Shown: piece by piece, positions 24,373 to 36,411 of the stretch
How positions within the stretch are numbered: position 1 is the first letter of the stretch
How the letters are laid out: every line of letters starts with the position of its first letter
Assembly (NCBI GenBank): GCA_034509735.1
Contig: JACGWO010000004.1
Coordinates: 20,007,395 to 20,071,394 of the forward strand
Origin: Sesamum alatum
Lineage: Eukaryota; Streptophyta; Magnoliopsida; Lamiales; Pedaliaceae
Direction of reading: 5' to 3'
Length of the DNA stretch: 64,000 nt
Position numbers and translations under genes: made by a program
Notes under the pieces: model-generated
Database searches by the model: none
The model's input: the letters and a program-made list of their open reading frames with translations, nothing else
Told to the model about the DNA's origin: nothing

Positions 24373-26274
24373 TGTAATGTATTGTGGATAGTCTCGGGAG
24401 GAAGCGCAAATGCGGAAGTGCAGTAATATAAAACAAGAAACGTAAACATGCTTAAAGAAACAAAACTTAAAGAACTCGTTCAAGGGGTATTCCCTTGAAC
24501 CGCCCGGGCGTTTGGTGTATCTCATGAATAAAGGAAAGCATGTAGAATTCATGGTGGCCATAGGGTTGCAACAAAGAAGACTAAAATCGAGACTTACCCA
24601 TTGTAGTCTCTCCTCAAACAGCTACACGTGTTGTTCCACATTTTTCCACCAAGATCCCAAAGCAGGAACCCTCTAAATCGTCCACACAATTTATCGGATC
24701 TTGACCTCTCGTGCTAGCAAGAGATCAAGAAGAATAGGAAGGAGAAATCGACCTAGCATTATGAATTAACATGATCGATTCGTCTAGTGTTTCCTTATAT
24801 CGCATACAAAGAAACTAGGCTTTCTTGGAGTGAGAGGAGAGGGGACGAGTTTGAGAGGAAGGGATCGACCTTGTCTGTGTGTGTGTATTTTGAGTATTTA
24901 TAGGAAATGGATTTTTCTATTCCTACTCAAACTCTCCTAAGAGAGGCACACATTGACTAGGATTAAGTCAAACTTTAATCATGGCCTTCGATCTCATCAA
25001 TCCCTCTAGAATCAATCTCGTCCGTCCATTGGGCTTTATGAAATATTTTAAATCCTATTTAAAATAATCCATTGGGCTCCTAAATATTAAATAGATATTT
25101 GAGCCCATTTCTCAACTCCATAAATCCGATTATAAGTCAAGTATATTTAATCTAATTAAAGACTTGACACTCCAAGAAGAGAACCAATTTAATCCCATTA
25201 AATTGTTCGATTTCCCGAAATTAATTTCAAATTAACTCCTCCGTTACCGGTGAATTGTGTGTGACTCTTTAGGTTCATTCTCAGCTAGACTTGGCCAAAC
25301 TCCCACTCATCATATGACGAGAACTCATCTGTCACCATGGGTGGTCGTCTAGCAACGATCCATGACACTAGAGACTAGGTGAATATCATGACATGAACAT
25401 TTTGGTTCTTGAGTGCGTATGTCATTCCGTCTACTACCTCACAGCCTTAGTCTAGGGTATGGACTTTGGATGTCAGTACCCATTCTTGACTTAGGCCTAG
25501 GCTTGTCCATACTAAACGTCACTGGGATCCCATCCCGCTGTTCAGTTATTGTGGCCACAGATTTATAGAAGACAAGTCTCAAAGTATATGTGAGATACTA
25601 CCGTCAAACGTTTGACAGGAGACGGAATCTACCTTGGGACCTATTGTCCACACTACACATCTTGGTTGTACTAGATAGGACTTATAGCAACAACATCTTT
25701 CGACTTGGTAGCTTCTTGCCAAAGCTAAGATACATGCATGGCGTGTATGTGACTATAGTAGTCCCTAAAATCCAAGGACCAATCTCGTACTGTTGGAATC
25801 GAGAATTCAAGTCATACCGACCAACCCTACTTAAGGTTTCCCATATGACGATTCCCACGAGTTACCTCAGTCAGTCGGCACCATAAGAGCCAACCCACTA
25901 ATATTGCATGAACGACCCTCATCACTTGTCGATGAAACACGACTGCAATCATTTAGTGCAAGTCTCAAATGGACCTTCGATACCCAATCTCGAGGTCCTT
26001 CGACTTAAAGTATTTCAGACCGATCCACAGAAACTGATTTCATGACTTGCCAACCTATGCCTAGTCCAGTTTCTTGGATTAACCTTTCGGTCTGTGGGCT
26101 TTAGTTGTGCATTGAACAGTCACATAAATTAAAGCAATAAGTGAACACAATCAAAGTATTAATGTCGTAACTGAATATCACTTTTATTCAAAGTGAACTT
26201 TATCTAAACACCTGATGTCAGAAATCGGTTACATAAGCCTGATAAGATTGGACTCTCAATCACCTATTCTAACA
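24373..26274 (-). repeat. Solo LTR (1902 bp) of an Angela-like copia element, with TSD
   Basis: The segment sits inside LINE copy 2 between identical 5-bp repeats TAGAA (24368-24372 and 26275-26279), and the LINE sequence resumes directly after the second repeat. Its minus strand starts TGTTAGAATAGGTGA, as do the other Angela-like LTRs here. It shares their conserved core (25333-25382) and the palindrome CTGTGGCCACAG-like motif near 25550. There is no interior or partner LTR, so it is the product of LTR-LTR recombination. A TATA-like box (tataaat on the minus strand) lies near 24900. Confidence 0.9.
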
Positions 26275-28375
26275 TAGAACTTATAACCAATTTTGAGAAT
26301 TTCCCCTTCCAGTTCACTAGCAATGCTCAAGCTATTAGGAAAAACAACTTTCATCCACCACAACTTAACATCACAATGCCTTCACCTCCTTTAACCCGAC
26401 GAACTCTCTTTGTCCCTAGAAAAAGGAAAACTTCGAACGCAAACCCTACTACCTTAGACATTATTAACAAGATGACGAACAGGGTTTTGGATTAGGAAAG
26501 TACAACTAACAACTCTTTTGCTAATGATTGCCCTATCTTGGAACTGTTAGGGGGTCGAAGCCCCTAGGACAGTTCACGCATTGAGGAATAAATACTTGTT
26601 CCTCGACCCCGAATTAGCTTTCTTCATGGAGACTAAGTGTAACTCTCGTAGGATTGAGGTTATTAAAAGAATTTTGGATATACAAGGGTTGATTGTGGAT
26701 TCTGTTAGATGTAGCGGGGGACTTGCTTTGTTGTGGAGGAAATTAGGTAATGTCATTATTCAGTCATATTATATTAGACGTATTGACGCATCGATCTAAG
26801 CGACTTACCAAGCAACAACTTGGAGATCCTGTAGAATTTATGGAGAACCGGAAGGCAAGAACCAAAAGAAAACATGGTCTTTGCTTGCTACACTACATGT
26901 ACAGTCACGTCGCTCCTGGCTTTTCATGGATGATTTTACTGAAATTCTGGATGATTTGGAGAAAGAGGGGGCAATGTACAACCAAACTGACAAATAAAGG
27001 ATTTTCGGGCTGCATTGGACGAAACTAGTTTATTTAATCTCGATTTTAAGGGTTGTCCTTTCACATGGTGCAATAGACATGAGTCACCGAATACGATTCG
27101 AGAAAGATTAGACAAAGCTTGTGCTAACGACCAATGGATGAGGTAATTCCCGAAGGCAGAAGTCATTCATCTTTCTACCATGTACTTTGGTCATAGTCCG
27201 ATTATTTATCGAATAGTGCCTCCTAATGATCCCACAACGTGTAAGCAAACTGTCCAGATTTTAAGCAACTAGGACGGGTTATGACGAACACGACAAGGTT
27301 ATTGAGAGAAGGTTGTCCAACTGAAGGCGGTACATTCCTGTCTAGATTAGATAGGTGTCGGGTAGAACTACATGATTGAAATATTAGGACAAAAGGTAAT
27401 AGCTTCATAAAGAGGATTGAGGTACTTCAGCATAGACTCGTTAATTTGTGGAAGGGGGAGATTTCAATTGTGGCCAAATTGGAGGAAGATCAGGTTTTTA
27501 ACCTTATTGAAGATTTGATTATGAGAGATGAACTATTTTAGGAACAGAGAGGTAAGAAACATTGGCTATAGCTTAGGGACAAGAATACGTCATTCTTCCA
27601 TGTGGCGGCAAGTGAATGCAAAAAAAAATAAAATCACATCAAACGTTTGAGAGGAGATGATAACCGAGTCATTGAGGATAAGGAGAGGATTCAATGTTTG
27701 ATCAGTAAACATTTCGGAGAAGTGTTTAGTTCTTGTCATCCAAATGCTGAAGATGTGGAACAGGAATTGAGTTTGTATCTGTTAAGATGGACAAAGGGAT
27801 GAACCATAATTTACTACAGCCGTACACCAAGGAGGAGGTATGCCTCTGATTTTCTAATTTACTAAAAAAGAGGTCTTTGAAATGGACCCTTTGAAGTCAC
27901 CTACACCTGATGGTATGCCTCTGATTTTCTATCAATTATATTGGAAAAATGTTAAATTGGATATTATATCTTTTGTGCTTAATTTCTTGCATCACCATAT
28001 TCTTGAACCCTCCATGAACAAAAGTCAAACTGTACTCATTCCTAATTGCAACTCCACGAAACCTTATCTCAGTTTAGACCTATTCGCATATGCAATGTGG
28101 TTTAGAAGATTGCATCTAAAATCATTGCAAATAGACTAAACCTCTCCTTGATAGCATAATATCTCAAAATCTATCAGCTTTTGTTCCCGGTCACCTCATT
28201 ATTGATAATGTCCTAATTACTTTCGAAGTTAATCATTCCCTTAGAACTAGATATGGGGGAATAGATTCAATGCGACCATTAAGCTAGACATTAGCAAAGC
28301 ATATGACAAAGTTGAATGGTGTTTCCTCGAAAGCATGCTTGTGAAATTAGGGTTTGATAATTGTTTTGTCATAAT

Positions 28376-29860
28376 TGTTAGAATAGGTGACTGTGAAGCC
28401 AATTAGATTGGATTTTTGTAATCGATTTCTGACAATTTTGATGTAATATGTTATTTACATATTGAATAAACGTGATATTCAAATTAATGGCATATAATAC
28501 TTTGTTGTGTTCCAATTCATTCATTTACTATTAATTGCATGACAAAGCCCACATACCGGATTTGTGAATTCAAGAAGCTGGACTGCGCATAGATTGGCTT
28601 TCATGAAGTTAGCTTCTGTGGATCGACCTGACACGCTCCAGGTGGAGGACCTCGAGATTGGGTATCGAGGGTCTTAGGGATACTTGCACTAAGGATTGTA
28701 GCCGTGTTTCATCGGCAGTAGACATGGGTTGTTCATGTAATCTTAGTGGGTTGGCCGGCTCGACAGTAGCTGACTAAAGTGACTCGCAGGAATCGTCATA
28801 TGGAAGCCTGTAGGGGATTGGTTGGTATAACTGGGATTTTCGGCTCCGATATACGAGATTAGTCCTCGGACTTGAGGAACTACGATAGTCACATGCACAC
28901 GATGTTTGTGTCTTAGATTTGGCAAATAGCTACTATGTCGAAAGATATGGTTGTTATAAGCCTTACCTAGTATAGTCAGAATGTGTAGTGAGGACAATAT
29001 GTCCCAAGAAAGAACCCGTCTCATGTCAGTGATATAGCAATAGTGTCTTCTATACACTTTGAGACTAGTTTTACCCTTAAAATCTGTGGCCACAGTGACT
29101 GAATAGTGGGATGGGATTCCCGTGACGTATCATTGGGGTAAATGAGTGTCTTGAGTCTTGTGTATAGTTTTCTAGTCATGGATAGGAGCCAACACCCAAT
29201 TCCATGCCCTAGACTATGGCCGGGAGATGGTAGATGGAAAGACCATACTCGTATGCATTCGGGAGGCTAAATGTTCACATTGTATTTTTCACCTAGTCTC
29301 TAGTGCCACGGACAATTGCTGGACGGCCACCCATGGTAATAGGTGAATTCTAGTTAAGGGATGATCGGGAATTAACCCAAGTCTAGCTAAGGGTGAACCT
29401 AAAAACTCACACATAATTTCCTGGAAGTAAACGAATTAATTTGGAATTGATTCCAGGAGATGAGATAATTTAATTAGATTAAATTAATCTTTTGGAGTGT
29501 CAAGCCGTCATCGATTAATTGGATTAATCAGGATTAATTCATAAATTAGATTTATGAATTTAAGAGGTTGGGCTTTCCCTTTTAATTAGATTAAAAGATT
29601 GAAATTATTTGTTTGGGATCAAGTACTATATTAGATTTAATACATAGTTCATTGGACCTTTGGACTATTTAAATTAGATTTAAATAAGTCTGGTCCATAA
29701 AGCCCATCAATAATGGATGGACAAGATCCGATCGAGGAGGGGTTGAGATGGATGGCTAGGATTCATCCTAGAAGAGGATTTGACTATGTCTTAGCAACAA
29801 CTAGAGATTTGATACACATAAATATCTAGTTGTTGCTAAATGAGTGTCTCCTAGGAGGAG
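28376..29860 (+). repeat. Truncated Angela-like LTR inside LINE copy 2
   Basis: The segment starts TGTTAGAATAGGTGACTG and follows the + orientation of the family. It contains ctgtggccacag near 29087-29098 and the complement of the conserved core at 29290-29337. It stops before the promoter/R/U5 part: the LINE sequence resumes at about 29867 with ggatacaacccatccctcac. No matching target duplication (expected ATAAT) is found at the right side, so a deletion removed the LTR's 3' quarter together with about 0.9 kb of LINE. Confidence 0.8.
29791..29839. repeat. 18-bp inverted repeat (hairpin) near the LTR/LINE junction
   Basis: The arm TTAGCAACAACTAGAGAT (29791-29808) pairs with ATATCTAGTTGTTGCTAA (29822-29839) with one mismatch across a 13-base loop. 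It lies about 30 bp before the point where LINE copy 2 resumes. Confidence 0.75.
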
Positions 29861-30698
29861 GCGTCGATTGGATACAACCCATCCCTCACATAGTGCTCTA
29901 TTCTTAGCTTTAGGGACGTTATTAAGCAGGTTGTAGATGGTGCGTTTGCTCGGATCTGAGTTAAAATCTGGAGGGATCCGTGGTTGCCACATCCTAACAC
30001 TTTCAAACTGATCATACCTCCCCCTGATGGATTTGAACATGCTATGGTTGCAGCCATGATCCACCTAGAACCTAAGGAGGGTGGAACTAACTAATGGGAT
30101 ATACATATTGTTGAAGACCTCTTCTACCCAGAGGATTGGGATATTATTATGAAAATCCCACTTAGGAGAGAAAACCACCCAAATTCTATTTGTTGGCACA
30201 ACATAAAGACGAGGATTTTTTCATTTCGTAGTTTGCATTTTCTTGCTATGAAAGTGCTCAAGACACACTCCTCCAGCAGGCATCCCATTCGTTGATAATT
30301 GAGCATATGATGGCGACCATGAAATCAACCTCTATGGTTTGATCTAAAACATTCTAAGTCGATGAATCGGTCGAGACAGGGCATCGACCATTCCTTAAAG
30401 ACTTGCACTAAGTGATGCGTTCATATGATGAATGTCGAGTTTCATAGACAGAGATGTATGACGTCTGTGCACTTTAGTGGGTGCTTGATAAGGAGTTATC
30501 AAGTTCACTGAATTGACTCGCAGGAGTTGTTATATGGAAGCCCTATATCGCAAGATCAGTATGACTAGAACTCCTAGGCTACGATAGTGCACAAACTAGT
30601 CCTTGGACTTGAGGTTCCACAGTAACCTTGTGCATAGGACGACTATGACTTGATCATGACTTGATCATGTCCAACGTGGTCTTAGGTTGCATCCAGGA

Positions 30699-32686
30699 TG
30701 AAAGGAATTGTGGATCGTCCCGGGAAAAGCGCGAATGCGGAAGCGCGGTAGAATTAAAAAAATAAATGCGGAATTTAAACATGCTTTTAAATTAAAACAC
30801 GTTTCAAAGGGTGTGCCTTTGAAATTTCCCGGGTGTTCGGTGTATCTCATGAATAAATCACATAAAAGAATCATGGAGGCCATAGGGTAGAAAATTAAAA
30901 GGGACGAAAATAATAAACGAGACCTACCCGTTGTCGTTTTCTTCTTCAACGGCTACACGCGTTGTTCCCCGTTTTGCACCAAGATCTCGTTCTTGAGACC
31001 CTCCAAATCGTGACACACGATCCACCCACGTATCTTGCACGTCGTGCTAGCAACGAACAAGTTTATATTTTGGAGTGGATGAATCAACAACACGTTATGA
31101 ATTAACGGTATTGATTCATCAAGTTCTAATGTTCCAAGAACAAGAGAACAAAGAAAAATAATTTTCTTGGAGTGTGTGAGAGAGAGAGGGCGGACGAGAT
31201 AGAGGGAGAGAGAGCCGAGTTGTGTGTGTGTGTTGTGTGTGTTGGAATTTCATCATCCTTCAACTTGTAGGATGCTAGGGGTTTATATAGAAGAGGAGTT
31301 TAATCCTCTTTAAACTCCTCTTTTTAAGAACTCTAATTTGACTAGGATTTTGACCTAGTCAAAGTCCTAGTCAAAGTAGTGTTTTGACCTAGTCAAAACA
31401 ATCCTAGCCATCCATCTCTCCCATTGATCTCAACCGTTGATTTAATTTAATTTAATGGAATATTTAAAACCTATTTAAATATTTCCAAGAGGCTAAAATA
31501 AATATAAATATTATTTAAGCCCATTAAATAAATCCCTTTGATAAATCTAATTTATCAATTTAATTCCTTATATCTAATAGAAGGAATTATTTCTCCAAGA
31601 AAAATAAAGGACCCGATTAAATCCAATTTAATCATTCCTTCACTCCAATATTTAATTCTTAATTAAATATCTAAATGTGTGTGGATAGTGTGTGACTCTT
31701 TAGGTTCACCTTTCAGCTAGACTTGGTCGGATTCCTAGAATCCTTCCGTTACCATGGGTGGCCATCTAGCAACGGTCCATGGCACTAGAGACTAGGTGAA
31801 ATATTCAGGGATGAACATTTAGGCTCTAACAGTACACTTGTCCTTCTGTCTTCGGTCTCATCACTTAGAGTCTAGGGCACGGAAAATGCAGGTACCCATT
31901 TTGGACCTAAGTGTTGGTCTGTCCTCACTAAACGCCGCAAGGGAATCCTTCCCTTCTGTTCAGTCACTGTGGCCACAGTTTTAGGGACAAGACCTAGAGT
32001 ATATATGAGACTCAATTGCCAAAACCTATTGACAGGAGACAGATCCTTTCTTGGAAACTACTGTCACTTTGCACACCAGAACTGCACTAGACATGGCTTA
32101 TGACTACCAAAGAGAATTCCGGCAATCTCTCACCATACCTAAGATACAGCCCTGATGTACAGGTAAACTCAGCAATTCCTCAAGTCAAAGGACTTGACCT
32201 GTACCGTTGGAACCGGGAATACACGTCATACCTTGCTGACCATACTCAAGGTCCTCCGTAAGACGGTTCCCGCGAGTCACCTCAGTCAGCTGCGTCCTAG
32301 CATGCTAACCCACTAACACTGCTTAGACGACCCTCGTCACCCGTCGATGAAACACGACAGCAGGTGCTTAGTGCAAGTCTCAAATGGAATCCCGGTACCC
32401 ATTTTCGGGATTCCTTGACTTGGAGATTTCCGGACTGATTCGAGAAGACTGATTCCATGGACCTACCTCCAAGCGTAGTCCCAGTCCCCGAAATTGATTC
32501 TCAGTCCGTGGGCTTTGTTTGCGTAGTGAACAGATATAGAAAACAGATATAAGTGAACACAAACAAAGTAATGCCAAATGAAATTCACTTCTTTATTCAT
32601 TAATGATTTATCAAACACCTATAACTGTCTAGACATAGGTTACATATACCCGCCAAAGTTGGCTTACATGGTCACCTATTCTAACA
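30699..32686 (-). repeat. 3' LTR of element B (1988 bp)
   Basis: The minus strand begins TGTTAGAATAGGTGACC and ends ccacaattcctttca. The TATA box ctatataaac lies at 31281-31290 on the minus strand. The conserved LTR core is at 31750-31800 and a CTGTGGCCACAG-type palindrome lies near 31967. It is almost identical to the copy at 38713-40699. Confidence 0.95.
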
Positions 32687-34147
32687 ATCTCCCACTTGAC
32701 CTTTAAAGCCAATCACCCATATGCCTAATCCCATCTTCTCAAGATGTTGCGTATGAGCACTCTGCGACATAGGCTTTGTCAGCGGGTCTGCTGTGTTGTC
32801 TGCTGAGTTGACTCGGTCCATCCGAACGTCACCTCTTCCTACCATTTCTCTAAGAAGATGGTAGCGTCTAAGAATGTGTTTGGAACGGTGATGAGATCTC
32901 GGTTCCTTTGCTTGCGCTATTGCACCGTTGTTATCACAGAAGATGACAACAGGCTCGGCGATGCTAGGCACCACACCCAACTCTTGGATGTAGTTTCTCA
33001 TCCAAACCGCTTCCTTAGTAGCTTCTGAAGCTGCTATGTATTCAGCCTCAGTGGTGGAGTCAGCAGTGGATGCTTGCTTGGAACTTTTCCAAGCCACTAC
33101 TCCTCCGTTGAGTTTGAATACATACCCCGATTGAGACTTGGCATCATCGTCATCAGACTGGAAGCTAGCGTCGCTAAAGCCTTCCAGAATTAGTTCTCCA
33201 TTGCCATAGACCAAGAACATTTCCTTAGTCCTCCTAAGGTACTTAAGGATGCCCTTAACGGCATTCCAATGTGCCTCTCCTGCACAGGACTGATATCTGC
33301 TTGTCACGCTCAAAGCGTATGCAATGTCAGGCCTGGTGCAATGGACCGCATATTGGATGCTACCTACGGCAGAAGCATAGGGGATGACTTTCATCTTTTC
33401 AAGTTCCTCATCAGTCTGCGGGGACTGCTTCTTGGATAACTTGATCCCATGCCTCATTGGAAGGAATCCTCGTTTGGAGTTGTCAATTCGATATCTCTTT
33501 AGGACTTTCTCCATATACGAGTTTTGGGTGAGCCCTAACATCCTTTTAGATCTGTCCCTGACAATCTGGATGCCTAGGATGTAGGAGGCTTCACCCAAGT
33601 CCTTCATGGAAAACTTGGTTGACAACCATGCTTTTGTGTTTCCTAACATTCTGACGTCATTACCAATGAGCAGAATGTCATCCACGTAAAGCACTAGGAA
33701 CACTATAGAGCTCCCACTGACCTTCTTGTATACACAAGGGTCGGATTCGTTTTTGATGAAGTCATATCCCCGTATTACTTCATCAAATCGAATGTTCCAA
33801 CTTCGGGATGCTTGTTTGAGGCCATAGATGGACTTCTGGAGAGGACAGACCTTCTGTTCTTCTCCAGTGACTGTGAAACCCTCCGGCTGATCCATATAGA
33901 TCTCTTCTTCAATGAAACCGTTGAGGAAGGCCGTTTTCACGTCCATCTGCCATATTTCATAGTCATACCATGCTGCTATGGCAAGCAGGATCCGAATGGA
34001 CTTAGCCATGGCTACTGGCGAGTAGGTATCCTCAAAATCGACCCCGGGTCGTTGAGTGTATCCCTTAGGCCGGGACTGGCCTTTCTTGAGGTTGTCCTTC
34101 ATGCCTAGCATGTTGGACTTCTCTAGGTTGGTCAGCCCTCCGTGCAT
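32681..34147 (-). pseudogene. Reverse transcriptase-RNase H of element B, RT N-terminus missing
   Basis: The open frame has 488 codons. RT palm motifs are intact: MDVKTAFL with Asp at residue 69, and YVDD at 154-157. RNase H follows with GFSDASF (Asp 326), TTEAEY (Glu 367) and FCDN (Asp 405), and the conserved end ADPLTKPMS. The frame enters RT at KGYTQRPGVDFEDTYSP (residue 28). The roughly 100 residues normally before it (the W-x-A-M-x-x-E region and the KARLVAKG fingers strand) are absent. Residues 1-27 are unrelated to RT and probably junction sequence. Without the fingers the enzyme should be inactive. Confidence 0.88.
32687..32701 (-). other. Polypurine tract of element B
   Basis: The minus strand reads ggtcaagtgggagat immediately upstream of the 3' LTR. 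This is the site where plus-strand DNA synthesis starts in the family. The same sequence precedes the 3' LTR of element C (48096-48108). Confidence 0.75.
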
Positions 34148-35264
34148 TAATCCTGAATCCTCTTGGTGAGGTTTCCGCGGCTATTTCTGATGGCTGAGTT
34201 CCATCACTTGATTCCTCAAGGATCAGCTCATCAGGTTGGATATCCTCCGGGAAGCCTTGCTCCAAGAATACTGCATTCCTTGAAACAAATACCTTTTGTT
34301 CCAAAGGGTCATAAAAGTAATAACCCGCAGTTTCTCTAGGGTATCCAACGAACCTGCATAGGCTAGACCTGGATTCTAGCTTATCTCCCACTAACCTCTT
34401 GACGTATGCGGGGCTACCCCACACTTTCAAGTAGTTGTAGGACGCAGGCTTGCCGTGCCATATCTCATATGGTGTTTGGGTCAATGCACTGGTAGGCGCC
34501 AAATTCAACAACTTGGCTGCCGTTTCTAATGCATAACCCCAAAACGATAAGGGCAATTTGGTAAAACTCATCATGGACCGAACCATGTCCAACAGGGTTC
34601 GGTTCCTCCTTTCAGAGACGCCATTTAACTGTGGTGTTCCGGGAGGTGTCCATTCCGATATTATACCATTTTCTTTTAGATAATCTAGGAATTCGGCACT
34701 AAGGTATTCACCGCCTCGGTCTGACCGTAGGACTTTAATTTTGCAGTTGGTCTGGTTCTCCACTTCAAGCCTGAATTCTTTAAACCTCTCAAGAGCTTCA
34801 GACTTGTACCTCATCAGGTAAACATAACCGTACCGTGAATGATCATCGGTGAAGGTTATGAAGTAGGAGAACCCACCTCGGGCCTGCGTCCTTAGTGGTC
34901 CACATACGTCTGTATGGACCAAGTCCAACAGACCTGTGGCAAGCCTGCTTTGTCCTACAAAGGGCTTTTTGGTCATTTTCCCTCTTAGACAAGACTCACA
35001 AGTTGGTAGATCACTCAAGTCCCCAACCTCTAGGTTCTTTGAGTCTACCAACCTTTTCATCCTATCTTGGGATATGTGACCTAGCCTAGCGTGCCACAGA
35101 CGTGCGTTCCCATTATTATCTAATTTCCGTTTGTGTTGAGCGTTAAGAACGAAATTCGTTTGTTGCAAGATATAGAGCCCGTTGTGCAATGTACCAAGTA
35201 GATGAGCAATTCCACACCTCATCAAATAAAAAGCAATTTTTATTGATTCTGAACTCATAACCAC
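34065..35264 (-). pseudogene. Integrase of element B, frame-shifted from gag-protease
   Basis: The open frame has 399 codons. The zinc-binding HHCC is complete (WHARLGH, His 58 and His 63; CESC, Cys 89 and Cys 92). The catalytic core keeps HTDV (Asp 119), RSDRGGEY (Asp 182) and SERRNRT (Glu 218). The C-terminal GYYFYDP segment and an acidic linker (LILEESSDG) follow before the frame runs into the RT deletion junction. It overlaps the gag-protease frame by about 120 bases in another phase, so one shift near 35230 separates them. Integrase joins the cDNA to the host chromosome in this family. Confidence 0.88.
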
Positions 35265-36411
35265 TATTGTCCAACAATGGAATGGAAATGATGTTCTTAA
35301 TCATACTAGGTACAAAATAAACCTGCTCTAATTCTATGCTAATGGTATCACTAATTACTAAAGTGGCGGATCCTACTGCTTCTGCCGAGATGGCCTTGCC
35401 ATTTCCGAGCTTCAGGATCATGTCCCCGCTACTTAGTTTTCTGCTTCTTTTCAGCACCTGCAAATCATTGCAAATGTGAGCTCCACAGCCGGTATCCAAT
35501 ACCCAAGAGGCAGAATTAGTGACCATGTTAACCTCAATCACAAATATACCTTGGTTTGAGAAGAGTTTGGGGCACTCTCTCTTCCAATGCCCTTTCTCAC
35601 GGCAGTTGATACATATGTCATATGCCTTTGACTGTTGCTTGGAGACAACCTTTCCCTTTCCTTTGCCTTTCCCCTCTTTGGCAATGGGAACACTCTGAGT
35701 GTTCGTAGCTGCTATGACGGCTTTTCCCTTCCCCTTCTTCTTTTTCCAACGTCCGGCACCCTTGCCTTTCGTCTTGGAAGTTGAAGCACCTCCAAACAAT
35801 ACCGAAGGCGTGGACTTCTTAGTCGTTGCCTCGTATTGCACCAACATATTGATCAACTCATGAATGCCCTTCTCAAGTGTATTCATGTTATAGTTGACGA
35901 TAAATTGGTCGAAGGAGGGTGGGAGTGACTGAAGGATCACATCTATGTACGTTTCGTTATCGAGACCTGCCTTTAGGTCCTCGAGCTTTTCCACTAGGGT
36001 AAGCATTTTAACCCCATGCTCTTGTACAGAGGATCCTTCTGTCATTTTAGTTCCAAAGAACGCCTTGGTCGCGACATACCTAGTATGCCGGTCCGGGACT
36101 GCATAGCAATCCTTAAGGCGAGCCATAATGGAAGGGACATCGTCTAGCCTTTCATATTGCTTCTGAATCTCATTGGTCATCGAAGCAAGTATGATGCTAC
36201 GGACCTTCCGGTTATCCTTATGCCAAGTCTCGAACGTCTCACGTTCTTCTGGCGTGGATCCTTCCGGTAAGGTCCTAGGGAGAGGCTCGTCCATGACGTA
36301 GCCTTGGTTCTCGTAATCTAGGACTATCCTGAGATTGCGCAACCAGTCGTTGTAATTTGTTCCATTGAATTTGTTTGTCTCAAGAATGGTTGATAGTGGG
36401 TTCTTAGACAT
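35143..36411 (-). pseudogene. Gag-protease of element B
   Basis: The open frame has 422 codons starting MSKNPLSTILETNKFNG. UBN2-type capsid region spans residues 1-200. A lysine-rich stretch (214-262) is followed by the zinc knuckle CINCREKGHWKREC (267-280) and the protease active site WVLDTGCGAH (Asp 306). After about residue 390 the frame leaves the homologous sequence, which continues in another phase, so the C-terminal residues are spurious. The start codon is supported by matching MSK starts in C (50980) and D (43827). Gag forms the particle, and the protease cleaves the polyprotein. Confidence 0.88.

Larger units (their letters stand above)
22410..30305 (+). mobile_element. LINE copy 2, in three segments interrupted by two LTRs
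   Basis: Segments 22410-24372, 26275-28375 and about 29867-30305 align in order with LINE copy 1 (1998-8225). Gaps are filled by a solo LTR (24373-26274) and by a truncated LTR (28376-about 29866). At the second gap about 0.9 kb of LINE is also missing relative to copy 1 (its 6060-6940). The 3' end, including the RNase H domain, is lost where an LTR of element D begins near 30306. The first junction is a clean insertion. The second and third involve deletion. Confidence 0.85.
26510..30305 (+). pseudogene. LINE ORF2 fragments, copy 2
   Basis: Visible parts are the endonuclease start (26581-26800, FFMETKCNSRRIEVIKRILD and a GGLALLWRKLG segment better kept than in copy 1), the RT start (27882-28139, MDPLKSPTPDGMPLIFYQLY, retaining PDG), the [12 protein letters not shown] motif near 28287-28320 in a shifted frame, and after the LTR interruption the post-RT part (29867-30305). 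The catalytic YxDD region and RNase H are absent. It is non-functional. Confidence 0.7.

Noticed and set aside
32380..32577. Duplicate frames at 32380-32577 and 40393-40590 as a conserved small protein
   Set aside because: Both are identical because they lie in the two LTRs of element B; neither has protein features.
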